Assembly: GCA_913060865.1 (NCBI GenBank)
Contig: CAJXTU010000014.1
Location: 1-47,339 of the forward strand
From: an uncultured Cycloclasticus sp.
GTDB lineage: Bacteria > Pseudomonadota > Gammaproteobacteria > Methylococcales > Cycloclasticaceae
DNA: 47,339 bases
Reading direction: 5' to 3'
The position numbers and the translations under genes were made by a program. Under the pieces are notes generated by a model. That model saw nothing but the letters and a program-made list of their open reading frames with translations, made no database searches and had not been told where the DNA came from. Positions 17,441 through 27,128 of the stretch are shown one piece after another (the first letter of the stretch is position 1; each line of letters starts with the position of its first letter).

Positions 17441-18271
17441 ATGCGCATGCTTTTTTCAATCACCCTATTTAATACGCTAACTATTGTTTGTGCACTTATG
17501 TACATCATCAGTGCTTCGCTTGTTGCTATTAATATCAGCAAGGGCTTGAGTCAAAACATTCAACGTCAATGGGTGCTTTTAAGCGCTTTTGCTGCGATCA
17601 TCACTCATGCCTTACTGGTCAGCCACAGCTATAATGTGAACCATATTATTTCGAATGATTTTTTTAGTATGCTGTCCTTGATATTCCTTGTTATTAGCCT
17701 ACTGTTTATCCTCTCAGCCATTAAGCAACCCATTGAAACGTTGGCTATTATAATTTTTCCTTTTTCTGCCATCGCTGTTTTTCTCAATATTAACAATGCC
17801 GCGCCACTTACTCCTTCGGTTAACGTTAATGGCCATTTACAGACGCATATCATCCTATCCATCTTGTCGTATAGTTTGCTAACCGTCGCAGCCTTCCAAG
17901 CTATTTTTCTCTCTTTTCAAGAAAAACAACTTCATGACCGGCACCCAAGTAGGCTTATCAACTGCCTGCCGCCTATGCAATTAATGGAAGCTTTATTGTT
18001 TCGTGTGCTTTTTTTAGGGCTGCTCTTGCTTACCTTTGCACTGGCGAGTGGGTTCATTTACCTTGATGATATTTTCGCCCAACAACTCGCCCACAAGACC
18101 GTACTGTCTATATTAGCTTGGATTTTGTTTACCACTTTATTATGTGGGCGATACTTTTTAGGTTGGCGCGGGCAAAAAGCCGTGAAATGGACTTATGGTG
18201 GCTATTTTGCACTCATGTTAGCGTATTTTGGTAGCAAATTCGTTTTACAGCTAGTATTGAACCAAGGCTAA
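17441..18271 (+). CDS. ypjD: Inner-membrane cytochrome c assembly-like protein (YpjD/CcsA family)
   Basis: A 276-residue integral membrane protein with about eight hydrophobic segments. The motif HLQTHIILSILSYSLLTVAAFQA and the end WILFTTLLCGRYFLGWRGQKAVKWTYGGYFALMLAYFGSKFVLQ match the CcsA/YpjD family, whose conserved His residues suggest haem handling. The divergent position next to ffh is typical for ypjD. The exact function of YpjD is not established. Its stop lies two bases from the convergent phosphatase gene. Confidence 0.85.
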   Translation: MRMLFSITLFNTLTIVCALMYIISASLVAINISKGLSQNIQRQWVLLSAFAAIITHALLVSHSYNVNHIISNDFFSMLSLIFLVISLLFILSAIKQPIETLAIIIFPFSAIAVFLNINNAAPLTPSVNVNGHLQTHIILSILSYSLLTVAAFQAIFLSFQEKQLHDRHPSRLINCLPPMQLMEALLFRVLFLGLLLLTFALASGFIYLDDIFAQQLAHKTVLSILAWILFTTLLCGRYFLGWRGQKAVKWTYGGYFALMLAYFGSKFVLQLVLNQG

Positions 18272-18273
18272 CG

Positions 18274-18744
18274 TTATAGCTTTTTTTCCAACTCAATCAT
18301 TAGCCCTTCGCAGGCATCCTCAAGCATATCTAATACTCGCTCAAAGCCATTTCCTTGACCATAATAAGGATCAGGCACTTCCTTCAAAGCAGTACGTTCG
18401 GCAAAATCTAAAATCAACTTTACTTTATGCTGGTATTCTTTCGGACACGACTCAAGCGTTAAATGATAATTATCGTTATCAGCCACCAATAAATAATCAA
18501 ATTCCTCGAAGTCATAATCATCAAGCTGCCTAGCAGTTAAATCGCGTATATCTATACCACGAGAAAGTGCGGTTTGCACCGATCTAGCATCTGGGCTTTT
18601 ACCAATGTGATAAGCGTGCGTGCCTGCAGAATCAACTTCTATTAAGCCTTCTAAGCCCTTATCCCGCAACATCTTTCGAAAAACACCTTGTGCCGTTGGT
18701 GACCGGCAGATATTACCCATACAAATAAATAATACTTTGATCAT
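18274..18744 (-). CDS. Low molecular weight protein-tyrosine phosphatase
   Basis: The 156-residue protein has the LMW-PTP P-loop C8-MGNIC-R14 followed by SPTAQGVF, and the general acid D125 in VPDPYYGQ. It dephosphorylates protein phosphotyrosine. In exopolysaccharide clusters the partner is a BY-kinase, but here the context is the lpxK-kdsB block, as for PtpA in Pseudomonas. The ATG overlaps the kdsB stop by four bases, so translation is coupled. Confidence 0.93.
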   Translation of the reverse strand: MIKVLFICMGNICRSPTAQGVFRKMLRDKGLEGLIEVDSAGTHAYHIGKSPDARSVQTALSRGIDIRDLTARQLDDYDFEEFDYLLVADNDNYHLTLESCPKEYQHKVKLILDFAERTALKEVPDPYYGQGNGFERVLDMLEDACEGLMIELEKKL

Positions 18745-19499
18745 GGGCCTAAAATCCTATTCACCCGATCTAAATCTTCTTGCGTATCTACCCCTGCCTC
18801 GGGCACTTGATCAACAGAAGGCACAATAATGCGCTCACCTTGATACAGGATTCTCAACTGCTCAAGTGACTCAATTTCTTCAAGTGCACAGGGAGGCCAT
18901 GTAATATAGCGCCTCAAAAAACCAACGGTATAACTATAAATCCCAATGTGCCTGAAATGAATCTTCTTAGCACCTAAGTTATTAGTCGGGAATACATCAC
19001 GATCCCAAGGGATGGGAGCTCGGCTAAAATATAGCGCGTAATCTCTAGCATCACGAACAACTTTGACTGCATTCGGGTTAAACACTTCTTCTGCATCATC
19101 AATAGGCGCACATAAACTGGCTACTTGCGCTATATTCTGCCCTATCAATGAGCTTGCTGCTTTACTGATAAGCTCAGGGGGTATCAAGGGTTCATCACCT
19201 TGGCAATTAACGATGACGGTATCATCATTCCAGTGCATTTTATTCGCCACTTCAGCCAGCCGTTCTGTGCCACTGGTATGCGATGCTAACGTCATAACTG
19301 CATTAAACCCAGCCTGTTTGACGCACTTTAAAATACGCTCATCATCTGTTGCAACAACAACCTCCTGCGCACCCGCCAGTGAGGCCTTCTCGCAAACATG
19401 CAGAATCATTTCTTTTCCCGCTATTTTGAGCAGCGGTTTGCCGGGTAATCTAGAAGAAGCATAACGTGCAGGAATAACAACTTTAAAACTATTTTCCAT
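18741..19499 (-). CDS. kdsB: 3-deoxy-manno-octulosonate cytidylyltransferase
   Basis: It activates KDO as CMP-KDO for lipid A inner-core assembly. The 252-residue sequence starts VVIPARYASSRLPGKPLLKIAGKEMI, the nucleotidyltransferase signature, and carries NCQGDEPLIP and FRHIGIYSYTVGFL. It lies between ycaR (4-base gap) and the phosphatase gene, in the same order as in Pseudomonas, next to the lipid A kinase lpxK. Confidence 0.97.
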   Translation of the reverse strand: MENSFKVVIPARYASSRLPGKPLLKIAGKEMILHVCEKASLAGAQEVVVATDDERILKCVKQAGFNAVMTLASHTSGTERLAEVANKMHWNDDTVIVNCQGDEPLIPPELISKAASSLIGQNIAQVASLCAPIDDAEEVFNPNAVKVVRDARDYALYFSRAPIPWDRDVFPTNNLGAKKIHFRHIGIYSYTVGFLRRYITWPPCALEEIESLEQLRILYQGERIIVPSVDQVPEAGVDTQEDLDRVNRILGP

Positions 19500-19503
19500 A
19501 CGT

Positions 19504-19692
19504 TTATCTCAGCGCATTGGCCTCATCGGCGGTAAGCTGTCTAGCCTCATTGACCAACATAATAGGAATATCATCTCGCACGGCATAGGCAAGACGGCAA
19601 GGAATACATACCAACTCTTGTTCTTCTTTAAGGTACTTCAAACTCGACTTACAAGAAGGGCAAGCCAATATATCCAGTAGTTTCTTATCCAT
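19504..19692 (-). CDS. ycaR: Trm112/YcaR-like small zinc-ribbon protein
   Basis: A 62-residue protein with two CxxC pairs (LACPSCKSSL and LVCIPCRLAY) and the ending RDDIPIML, matching the UPF0434/Trm112-like family. Its frame overlaps the lpxK end by 8 bases. Position between lpxK and kdsB is conserved in gammaproteobacteria. A role in lipid A synthesis is suggested only by context; the eukaryotic relatives activate methyltransferases. Confidence 0.92.
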   Translation of the reverse strand: MDKKLLDILACPSCKSSLKYLKEEQELVCIPCRLAYAVRDDIPIMLVNEARQLTADEANALR

Positions 19693-20683
19693 TTATTTTC
19701 TCTTTTATTAGCGATAATAACGTTAAGCCAAATTTTTGTGTCATTTGTGCTTTGATCGGTACATACCAATGCTTCTCTTTTGCCATGTGGGTACATTTCA
19801 CGGCATCTTTTTCTGTCATCAGTATGTGTTTATCATCATTAAAATTTATATCTTTCTCAGTATACTTAAAATGATCGGGAAAAATATGCGGCTCAACAGT
19901 TAACCTATATTTTTTTAAGTGCGAAAAAAAACGAGACGGGTTACCTAAACCCGCTATCCCATGACAAGACTCTGATCTAAAACTGTCTAATTTGAGTCGT
20001 TCACTTTCATCAAGTAATTTAACCGCCTCTTCGCCTTCTACTTTCAACGGATATTCATCTGAATTAGCCAAGCCATTACAAATGACAAAATCCACCGATT
20101 TCAAACGTTCAACGGGTTCACGTAATGGTCCCGCAGGTAATAAAAAACCATTGCCATAACGACGCTCTCCATCAACTAACGCTATTTCAATATCGCGCTG
20201 CAAGGCGTAATGCTGAAGACCATCATCAGAAATAATAATATCGCATTGGTGGTGATCTATCAGCGCTTGGGCGCTATCGGCACGATTAGGTCCTACAGCA
20301 ACTGGGCAATCTGTACGCCGTGCTAACACCTTTGCTTCATCGCCCACCACTCTTGAATCACTATCTGCTCGGACTTGTTGTGGCCAACTGGAGGCAATCC
20401 CACCGTATCCTCGACTAATAACACCTGGAGAGTAACCCGCTGCTTTTAAAAGTTCAGCTATCCAAATGACCACCGGTGTCTTCCCTGTTCCACCGACAGT
20501 GACATTACCAACAACAATAACTGGTACGGCTACACGTGTAGATTTAGCCCAACCTTTTTTATAGAACAGCAAGCGTAGCTTAACTACTAAACCAAATAGC
20601 CATGACAACGGAACGAACAACAACGCTATAGGGCGCTGCCCATACCACATACTATCGAAAAAACGACTCATTTTATGACTCAT
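19685..20683 (-). CDS. lpxK: Tetraacyldisaccharide 4'-kinase
   Basis: It phosphorylates the lipid A precursor at the 4' position, the sixth step of lipid A synthesis, at the inner membrane. The 332-residue protein has an N-terminal membrane-associated helix (ALLFVPLSWLFGLVVKLRLLFYKKG), a P-loop VGGTGKTP near 63-70, VISRGYGG and DDGLQH. The frame has two close in-frame ATGs (residues 1 and 5), neither with a strong ribosome site. It lies 18 bases after exbD. Confidence 0.96.
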   Translation of the reverse strand: MSHKMSRFFDSMWYGQRPIALLFVPLSWLFGLVVKLRLLFYKKGWAKSTRVAVPVIVVGNVTVGGTGKTPVVIWIAELLKAAGYSPGVISRGYGGIASSWPQQVRADSDSRVVGDEAKVLARRTDCPVAVGPNRADSAQALIDHHQCDIIISDDGLQHYALQRDIEIALVDGERRYGNGFLLPAGPLREPVERLKSVDFVICNGLANSDEYPLKVEGEEAVKLLDESERLKLDSFRSESCHGIAGLGNPSRFFSHLKKYRLTVEPHIFPDHFKYTEKDINFNDDKHILMTEKDAVKCTHMAKEKHWYVPIKAQMTQKFGLTLLSLIKEKING

Positions 20684-20701
20684 TAAACTTAAAAGAGCGC
20701 C

Positions 20702-21121
20702 TTACTCTTTTGACTTTGGTTCATTCGCGGCAAAAGTAATATTAACGAAACCTAACTGACCGGCTGCATCCAATACCGTCATCACTGATTGATGCGTTGC
20801 CTGACCATCTGCACTTATCAATAGAGGCGGACTTTCTTGGTCACCTGCTTCTTGCTTTAAGGCTTTTTTGATCGTCTCTATACCTGAATTAACCACTTCT
20901 TTTTGATTAACGAAAAAACGGCTCTTTGAGTCAATACTAATTTCTAATGATTTGGTCGCTTTTTTTTGTTCGCCAGACGCCTGTGGCAACTCAATTTTTA
21001 ACTGTGTCTCACGATCAAATGTTGTCGTCACCATAAAGAAAATAAGCAGCAAAAAAACGACGTCAATTAACGGCGTTAAGTTTAGATCAAATTCATCATT
21101 AGATTTACGTTTGAAATTCAT
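20702..21121 (-). CDS. exbD: Biopolymer transport protein ExbD/TolR family
   Basis: The 139-residue protein has one N-terminal membrane helix (LTPLIDVVFLLLIFFMVTTTF) containing the proton-path Asp in LIDVVF, followed by a periplasmic domain. ExbB-ExbD drives TonB using the proton gradient. This pair lies beside lpxK, as in Pseudomonas, with no tonB gene visible. It could power the two TonB-dependent receptors at 38652-42698, but it is equally likely to be an envelope motor of unknown partner. Confidence 0.93.
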   Translation of the reverse strand: MNFKRKSNDEFDLNLTPLIDVVFLLLIFFMVTTTFDRETQLKIELPQASGEQKKATKSLEISIDSKSRFFVNQKEVVNSGIETIKKALKQEAGDQESPPLLISADGQATHQSVMTVLDAAGQLGFVNITFAANEPKSKE

Positions 21122-21127
21122 GAGTAC

Positions 21128-21736
21128 TTACTCGCGATCGCCATGCATCATTTCAACTAATTTTAACGCTTCGGTCTCCATTTGTATGACCAATTCGTCT
21201 ACCTTTCCTCTAAAGTAGCGATAAAACATCAGTGATGGAATAGCCACAGACATGCCTGAAGCGGTCGTTATAAGTGCTTGAGAAATACCACCTGCTAGAA
21301 CGGTAGGGTCACCTACACCATTCGCCATAATCGCCGCAAAGACATTAATCATACCGATCACTGTTCCAAGCAAGCCTAGTAACGGTGTAATAGATGCTAT
21401 CGTACCTAATGAATTCAAGTATTTTTCAAGGTCGTGTGCAATCTGACGCCCAACTTCTTCAATGCTCTCTTTCATAATCTCACGACCATGAGATTGATTC
21501 ATAATACCAGCAGCAAGCACTCGCCCAAGAGGTGAACTATTCGACAAACTTTGCACCTTACTTTTATCTAACTGATTAGCTTTGTGCAGCTTCCAAACCG
21601 ATGAAACGAGTTCACTTGGCAGTATTTTTTTACTATTTAATGACCAAAAGCGCTCTCCAATTATCGCCAGTGAAACAATCGAACAAGCAATAATAGGAAC
21701 CATTAACCAACCACCAGATACTAATATTTCAAGCAC
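21128..21736 (-). CDS. exbB: MotA/TolQ/ExbB-family proton channel protein
   Basis: The 202-residue protein has three predicted membrane helices (residues about 8-26, 110-135, 155-178) and the conserved GTVIGMINVFAAI and ISQALITTASGMSVAIPSL motifs of the MotA/TolQ/ExbB family. It forms the proton channel with ExbD, whose gene starts 6 bases downstream. Short ExbB of this kind, without the long periplasmic N-terminus, is typical of the lpxK-linked copy. Confidence 0.93.
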   Translation of the reverse strand: MLEILVSGGWLMVPIIACSIVSLAIIGERFWSLNSKKILPSELVSSVWKLHKANQLDKSKVQSLSNSSPLGRVLAAGIMNQSHGREIMKESIEEVGRQIAHDLEKYLNSLGTIASITPLLGLLGTVIGMINVFAAIMANGVGDPTVLAGGISQALITTASGMSVAIPSLMFYRYFRGKVDELVIQMETEALKLVEMMHGDRE

Positions 21737-21826
21737 AACATCCTCTATTTAAAGTAATTAATCATTCTTATCATACTACTTTATTTTTAGACGCTAAGCA
21801 CCCTTGTAAATGGGTTTAACTCATAT

Positions 21827-24118
21827 TTAAAGTCTCCAGTTCCAAAACTTAGACGACTCACTTCGGAAACTCTCTACGCGAATATCTAACCCATCGTAGA
21901 AACGCACTGTTAAGGCACCATCTGTTGCCGTATCGAACCCTCTAATACGTTCCTTTTTATACCTATCAATAATCATTTTATTTGGAAACCCAAAACGGTT
22001 TTTATAGCCGACTGGGTACAACACATACCGTGGATTTATCGCTTCTAAAAATTCTATCGTCGATGATGTTTTACTGCCATGATGCGGCGCAATTAATACG
22101 TCCGCCTTAAGTTTCTCTCGTTTATATTGAACCAAAGAACGCTCGGTATTTTTTTCAATATCACCTGGCAATAAAACACTACCATTCACTGAACTAATTT
22201 TTAGTACGCATGAGGCATTATTGCCCTCAAATAAATCATTACGATCTGGAGCCAAAAACTCAAAATTAACACCGTCTAAACGCCAACTTATACCTTCTTT
22301 GCAAGATACCGGCTTATGCCCTCGAAAAAGCTCGGGAACACTCGTCATTAAACTATTAACTGGGATATTTTTTAGCAGAGTTTTCGCACCACCTGCATGG
22401 TCATTATCTCCGTGACTAATAATTAACCTTTCTAACTTCTTTATCCCTTCTCCATTTAAATATGGAAGTATAACGGTAGAGGCCAAATCACTTTTTTCAC
22501 TGTATTTAGCACCCGCATCAAATATCAACACGTTATCAGCGGTGTGTATGACTGCCGATAACCCCTGACCAACATCTAACAACACCAACTTAAACTCCCC
22601 CTTTGCGAGCTCGTTAGATTGAGTTGGGGACAATAAGGGTAAAAAAAGTAAACAAGCTACCGGCTTAGGAAATAACCCCTTCGGCATCAGCAGTAGCGTC
22701 ACCCCAACCATTGCTATAAGACACTCAATTAACGAAACAGGCGATAAGCTCATCGAAGAGAAACTGGTCTTGGATATGACGTCTAAAAAAACCCACAAAA
22801 CATCAACGAGATACGCCACTAAATTAAACGCCATTAAGCCTAACCCATTATGGAATAACGATAACAGCAACGCTATTAGCAACAAAGGAACAACAGCAAA
22901 ACTAACGAAGGGTACCGCTATAACATTTGCTAACGGTGCAAGTAAGGACACCTGCTGAAAAAAATACAACACCAAAGGCACCAAACCTATGAAGACCCAC
23001 GATTGAACTTTCAACAACTGCGTCACGAACGTTGGCTTTTTGATTCGCCCAGTTCCAGCATATAGAATAATTCCAACCGCTCCAAAAGAAAGCCAAAAAC
23101 CTGCCGACATGGGAGCCAATGGGTCGATAATTAACACCGCCACTAAAGCAACCGAAATAACATGAAAAGGTCGATAATATCGCTGCCAAAATATACCACC
23201 TAACACCACAGACACCATTATTAACGCCCGTTGAGTCGGCACAGAAAACCCCGCCAATGCAGCATATAAGATAGCGGACAATAGGCTCGCTAGTATCGCC
23301 AACCTTGTCACATCGCTTCTTAAACAAGAAATTCTAAGCCCAAACCAGCGAAAAACCGCGAACACTAACGCGCTGATTAAGCCAATATGCAACCCTGAAA
23401 TCGCAATCAAATGCGACGTTCCAGTTTTACGAAAAACATCCCATTGGTCGACACTAATATCACTTCGATCACCCAATACCAACGCCTTAATAACCCCTAT
23501 ATGTTGGCTACCGGCAAGGGCTATATCCAAATAGTCTTTCAGTGATTCACGCCAACGCCCAACAGACCACCACGGAGCGGCTGTTAGGCGTTTATTACCA
23601 TCTGTTTTGCGAACATAGCCCGTTGCACCAATATTATGTTGAAAAATCCATTTCTCATAATCAAACCCATGTGGGTTTGACAAACCATGCGGCCTTTTTA
23701 ATTTAACTAAAAACTGCCACTTTTCACCAGAACGCACTTGTTTACTGCGATCATACCAACTTAAACGCAATTTATTAGGGAATGCTAACTGCCCTATAGG
23801 CGTGATGACTTCATCAACCTTAAATAAGAACTTAATTGAACGAACATCCTGAGCGGGCAAATCAATCACCTGTCCCCTGATTAATATTTCCTTAGATTCC
23901 AACTCATTAGGAAGTTGATTATTGTGTATTAAACTGGAGTAAGCAGCAGCCCAAACAAAGCCTAAGATAAGAAAACTTAGCCCGCTAGCCCACCTATAAG
24001 CAAGCAATGCAGCTATAGCCCCGATAATTAAATGAAATATCGACGGTAACGCTATTAACCATTGAACAGATACAATACCTGTACAAAAAAACAAGGTTAA
24101 TTTTTGAAAATTATTCAT
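21827..24118 (-). CDS. comEC: ComEC/Rec2-family DNA internalisation protein
   Basis: The 763-residue inner-membrane protein carries an N-terminal DUF4131-like region, a Competence domain (GLSNPHGFDYEKWIFQHNIGATG, then SGLHIGLISALV and many helices), and a C-terminal metallo-beta-lactamase-like domain with SHGDNDHAGGAK and APHHGSKTSS. It transports single-stranded DNA across the inner membrane in natural transformation. Length is near normal, so it looks intact. It starts the comEC-exbB-exbD-lpxK block with a 90-base gap to exbB. Confidence 0.94.
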   Translation of the reverse strand: MNNFQKLTLFFCTGIVSVQWLIALPSIFHLIIGAIAALLAYRWASGLSFLILGFVWAAAYSSLIHNNQLPNELESKEILIRGQVIDLPAQDVRSIKFLFKVDEVITPIGQLAFPNKLRLSWYDRSKQVRSGEKWQFLVKLKRPHGLSNPHGFDYEKWIFQHNIGATGYVRKTDGNKRLTAAPWWSVGRWRESLKDYLDIALAGSQHIGVIKALVLGDRSDISVDQWDVFRKTGTSHLIAISGLHIGLISALVFAVFRWFGLRISCLRSDVTRLAILASLLSAILYAALAGFSVPTQRALIMVSVVLGGIFWQRYYRPFHVISVALVAVLIIDPLAPMSAGFWLSFGAVGIILYAGTGRIKKPTFVTQLLKVQSWVFIGLVPLVLYFFQQVSLLAPLANVIAVPFVSFAVVPLLLIALLLSLFHNGLGLMAFNLVAYLVDVLWVFLDVISKTSFSSMSLSPVSLIECLIAMVGVTLLLMPKGLFPKPVACLLFLPLLSPTQSNELAKGEFKLVLLDVGQGLSAVIHTADNVLIFDAGAKYSEKSDLASTVILPYLNGEGIKKLERLIISHGDNDHAGGAKTLLKNIPVNSLMTSVPELFRGHKPVSCKEGISWRLDGVNFEFLAPDRNDLFEGNNASCVLKISSVNGSVLLPGDIEKNTERSLVQYKREKLKADVLIAPHHGSKTSSTIEFLEAINPRYVLYPVGYKNRFGFPNKMIIDRYKKERIRGFDTATDGALTVRFYDGLDIRVESFRSESSKFWNWRL

Positions 24119-24231
24119 TTAGCGGCATCCATGCTCTGCTACACTTAAGGGGTCTATTTCATGAATTGATAAAGCCTTTTATAGCTATGCCTTACCCATC
24201 CTTAAAGTATTAAAACGTTAATTCAAGCGAC

Positions 24232-24735
24232 ATGCCAAAAAAATTTGTTAAAAAGTACTTCCCTGACAGACAGAAAATTAAAGAAAATAAGCACCTCAAG
24301 GTATTTGGAAGCCTTTTACACAATCAAAACTTATGGCACCTAAACCGCCGTTCATTTGCAGGAGCCATTGCAACGGGGCTATTTATTGCTTTTATACCAC
24401 TCCCTACACAAATGCTGATTGCGGCAGCTGCCGCCATTGCCTTACACGTTAATTTGCCCGTTGCAGTGGCTACTGTTTGGGTGAGTAACCCAATCACTAT
24501 GCCAGCGATTTTTTATGCTGCCTACTCAGTCGGCGCAAGCCTTCTGGAAATTCCTCCAGACGCGCAAAAATTTGCCTTTTCTCTTACCTCCATTCTCGAT
24601 AGCTTAGGCGCAAGCTGGAAACCCTTTCTGCTGGGCTGCTTTATACTAGGTTCTGCAACAGCCGCTGTGGGTTATGTTTCAGCACGAGTTCTATGGAGAT
24701 GGTTTGTAATAAAGAAGTGGTTAGCCCGTCAATAA
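24232..24735 (+). CDS. DUF2062 membrane protein
   Basis: A 167-residue protein. Its basic N-terminus ([19 protein letters not shown]) is followed by [51 protein letters not shown], the DUF2062 signature, and a C-terminal hydrophobic segment around 135-160. Function unknown; it is usually found between comEC and lolD, as here. Its 3' end overlaps the convergent lolD end by 15 bases. Confidence 0.88.
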   Translation: MPKKFVKKYFPDRQKIKENKHLKVFGSLLHNQNLWHLNRRSFAGAIATGLFIAFIPLPTQMLIAAAAAIALHVNLPVAVATVWVSNPITMPAIFYAAYSVGASLLEIPPDAQKFAFSLTSILDSLGASWKPFLLGCFILGSATAAVGYVSARVLWRWFVIKKWLARQ

Positions 24736-25401
24736 ACCATCATCAAGTGTTAACACTTTATCCATTTTATTCGCTAAATCATTATCATGCGTCACGAGTA
24801 ACAAACTAATATTCAAACGCTGATTCAACTCCAACATTAACTCATAAATCTGTTCGGCTGTTTTTTTATCTAAGTTGCCTGTGGGTTCATCTGCCAGAAC
24901 GCACTTAGGTTTAGTTACTAAGGCACGCGCAATAGCAACCCGCTGCCTCTCTCCACCGGATAACTCACCATAACGGTGCTCTACCCTATTTTCTAAACCA
25001 ACTTGCTTCAGCATATTGAATGCTTGCTCTTTCGCCAATTCAACAGAATGGCCACCAATTAATAAGGGCATAGCAACATTTTCTAAGGCCGTAAACTCAC
25101 CTAATAAATGATGAAATTGATAAACAAAACCCAGACTTTTATTTCTTAATGATGAACGTTCAACTTCGGTCAATTCAGTCAGGTTTTTTCCATTCATCAT
25201 CACACTACCAGACGTTGGTTTATCTAACCCGCCTAGTAAATGTAATAAGGTACTTTTACCTGAACCCGATGTACCCATAATAGCTAGGCGATCACCTTGG
25301 TTTAAGCTCATATCGATGCCTTTTAACACAGGCACTACTAACTCTTTTTCACCAAATGTTTTGGTCAACCCCGTGCAACTTAAAAAAGGTTCATTATTCA
25401 T
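24721..25401 (-). CDS. lolD: Lipoprotein-releasing ABC ATPase LolD
   Basis: The 226-residue ATPase powers extraction of outer-membrane lipoproteins from the inner membrane to LolA. Walker [10 protein letters not shown], signature LSGGERQR, Walker [10 protein letters not shown] and switch His (VTHDNDLA) are all present. Its start overlaps the lolC end by 8 bases. Convergent with the DUF2062 gene. Confidence 0.96.
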   Translation of the reverse strand: MNNEPFLSCTGLTKTFGEKELVVPVLKGIDMSLNQGDRLAIMGTSGSGKSTLLHLLGGLDKPTSGSVMMNGKNLTELTEVERSSLRNKSLGFVYQFHHLLGEFTALENVAMPLLIGGHSVELAKEQAFNMLKQVGLENRVEHRYGELSGGERQRVAIARALVTKPKCVLADEPTGNLDKKTAEQIYELMLELNQRLNISLLLVTHDNDLANKMDKVLTLDDGLLTG

Positions 25402-26641
25402 AGCGTAATGCCTCCGCTGGATTCACTCGCGAAGCTTGCCAAGCTGGGTAAATTGTTGAAATGAACGATAAAAAGAATGAGTAAGTCGCAATGGTTATGA
25501 CATCTGACCAGACTAATTTTGAGGGTAAATCACTAATGTAGTAAATATCCGCCGGTAAAAATTGAACGTGGAAAAATTGCTCTATCGTATGCACAATCGT
25601 TTCAACATTTAATGCTAAGGCAACACCAGATATCACACCAAAGGCCGTTCCAATTAAACCTATTAAGGTGCCTTGCACCATAAAAACACCCATCACCGAA
25701 CGAGGTGTTAAACCAAGTGTTCTTAAAATAGCGATTTCAGATTGTTTGTCCGTTACTACCATCACCAACGTAGACACAATATTAAACGCCGCGACGGCAA
25801 CAATTAACATCAAGATGATAAACATCACACGCTTTTCAGTTTTGATGGCTTTAAAGAAATTACTGTGCTCCATCGTCCAATTAGAAATACTGTAATTCGG
25901 TGTTAATTTTTGTGCCATTTCACGGGTCACATAAGGCGCTTGAAACATATCATTCAGTTTCACCCTAACCCCCGTCACTCCTTTATTCAAACGTAATAAT
26001 TTAGAGCCATCATCGAGGTGAATCAGCGCTAAATTTCGATCATATTCATACATGCCGACTTCAAACAAACCTATCACCGTAAAGCGGCGTAATCTTGGCA
26101 AAATACCGGCCGGCGTTGGGGTTACCTGTGGTGTAATAACCGTCACTTTATCACCCACTGAAACGCGAAGGTAACGCGCTAACTCTGACCCTAAAACAAT
26201 ACCAAATCCCGACGTTTTTAATTGGTCTAAGCGGCCATCAATCATTTTCTCAGCGATATCAGAGACCGCACCTTCTTTTTCAGGAAGAATCCCTCGTAAT
26301 AAGCTGCCACTAACGCGTTGATTTGCACTTAACATGACTTCAGCATTAACAAAGGGCGCCCAACCGGTCACATCGTCGATCTGACTTAAATCATCGCCTA
26401 GCTCACCCCAATTGTGCAGTGCATTTTGGTATTCAGAAATAGTGACATGAGACGCCATTCCTAAAATTTTCTCACGAAGCTGCGCCTCAAAACCATTCAT
26501 CACAGATAAAACCGTTATCAATGCCATAACGCCTAAAGCGACTCCTAGCATTGAGGTCATACTAATAAATGAGATGAAGCCCGAGCGTTGTTTTGCTCGC
26601 GTATAGCGTAGGCCAATATAAATTTCGATGGGTTTAAACAT
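25394..26641 (-). CDS. lolC: Lipoprotein-releasing permease LolC/LolE (single-copy LolF type)
   Basis: The 415-residue permease has one N-terminal helix (about 24-48), a large periplasmic domain, and three C-terminal helices (about 270-295, 315-343, 381-406), the LolC/E fold. The N-terminus ([30 protein letters not shown]) is the family signature. Only one permease gene lies next to lolD, whereas enterobacteria have lolC and lolE flanking it. Organisms with a single gene make a homodimeric permease often called LolF; whether a second copy lies elsewhere is unknown. Confidence 0.93.
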   Translation of the reverse strand: MFKPIEIYIGLRYTRAKQRSGFISFISMTSMLGVALGVMALITVLSVMNGFEAQLREKILGMASHVTISEYQNALHNWGELGDDLSQIDDVTGWAPFVNAEVMLSANQRVSGSLLRGILPEKEGAVSDIAEKMIDGRLDQLKTSGFGIVLGSELARYLRVSVGDKVTVITPQVTPTPAGILPRLRRFTVIGLFEVGMYEYDRNLALIHLDDGSKLLRLNKGVTGVRVKLNDMFQAPYVTREMAQKLTPNYSISNWTMEHSNFFKAIKTEKRVMFIILMLIVAVAAFNIVSTLVMVVTDKQSEIAILRTLGLTPRSVMGVFMVQGTLIGLIGTAFGVISGVALALNVETIVHTIEQFFHVQFLPADIYYISDLPSKLVWSDVITIATYSFFLSFISTIYPAWQASRVNPAEALRYE

Positions 26642-26755
26642 AGTTGCGAATTAGATCATAAAATTACGTTTTTAGTTGATTTTCTCTATAGAGAATTATC
26701 AATATTTCAACTGGAGGTGATATATTGACACTAGACAACCAATAAGGACATTAAC

Positions 26756-27058
26756 ATGACTTTCCAAAAAATTATTTTAGCGAGCATTTTCTGCATTGCC
26801 TCTTTCACAACCAATGCCGACGTTTTACTCATTGATGTAATAAAAGAAGAACCCGTTAACAGTGCTAGTGGATTACTAAGGCCAAAAAATGGGCAATCAA
26901 TGGACCAAGTTAGATCGCAATTTGGTGAACCAACAAAAGTCTACGCCACCGTTGGCGAGCCACCTATTACACGATGGAATTACAGTCATTTTTCTGTTTA
27001 TTTTGAACATAACTTGGTGATTCATAGCGTTGTTAACAAGCCCAAAAAAGCGCCTTAA
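26756..27058 (+). CDS. Small periplasmic protein, BamE/SmpA-like fold guess
   Basis: A 100-residue protein with a signal peptide (MTFQKIILASIFCIASFTTNA, cut before DV). The middle segment SMDQVRSQFGEPTKVYATVGEPPITRWNY followed by FSVYFE resembles the two-helix/sheet pattern of BamE/SmpA-type domains, where MxxVxxxFGxP is typical, but it lacks the lipobox Cys. Function unknown. AAGGA precedes the ATG. It lies just upstream of the rhodanese gene on the same strand (70-base gap). Confidence 0.8.
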   Translation: MTFQKIILASIFCIASFTTNADVLLIDVIKEEPVNSASGLLRPKNGQSMDQVRSQFGEPTKVYATVGEPPITRWNYSHFSVYFEHNLVIHSVVNKPKKAP

Positions 27059-27128
27059 GTGAACTGTTTGTAAAGGGCATAATAAAACCGTAACGTTTTT
27101 GCCGCTCCCTTAAAATATTGGAGGAAAA

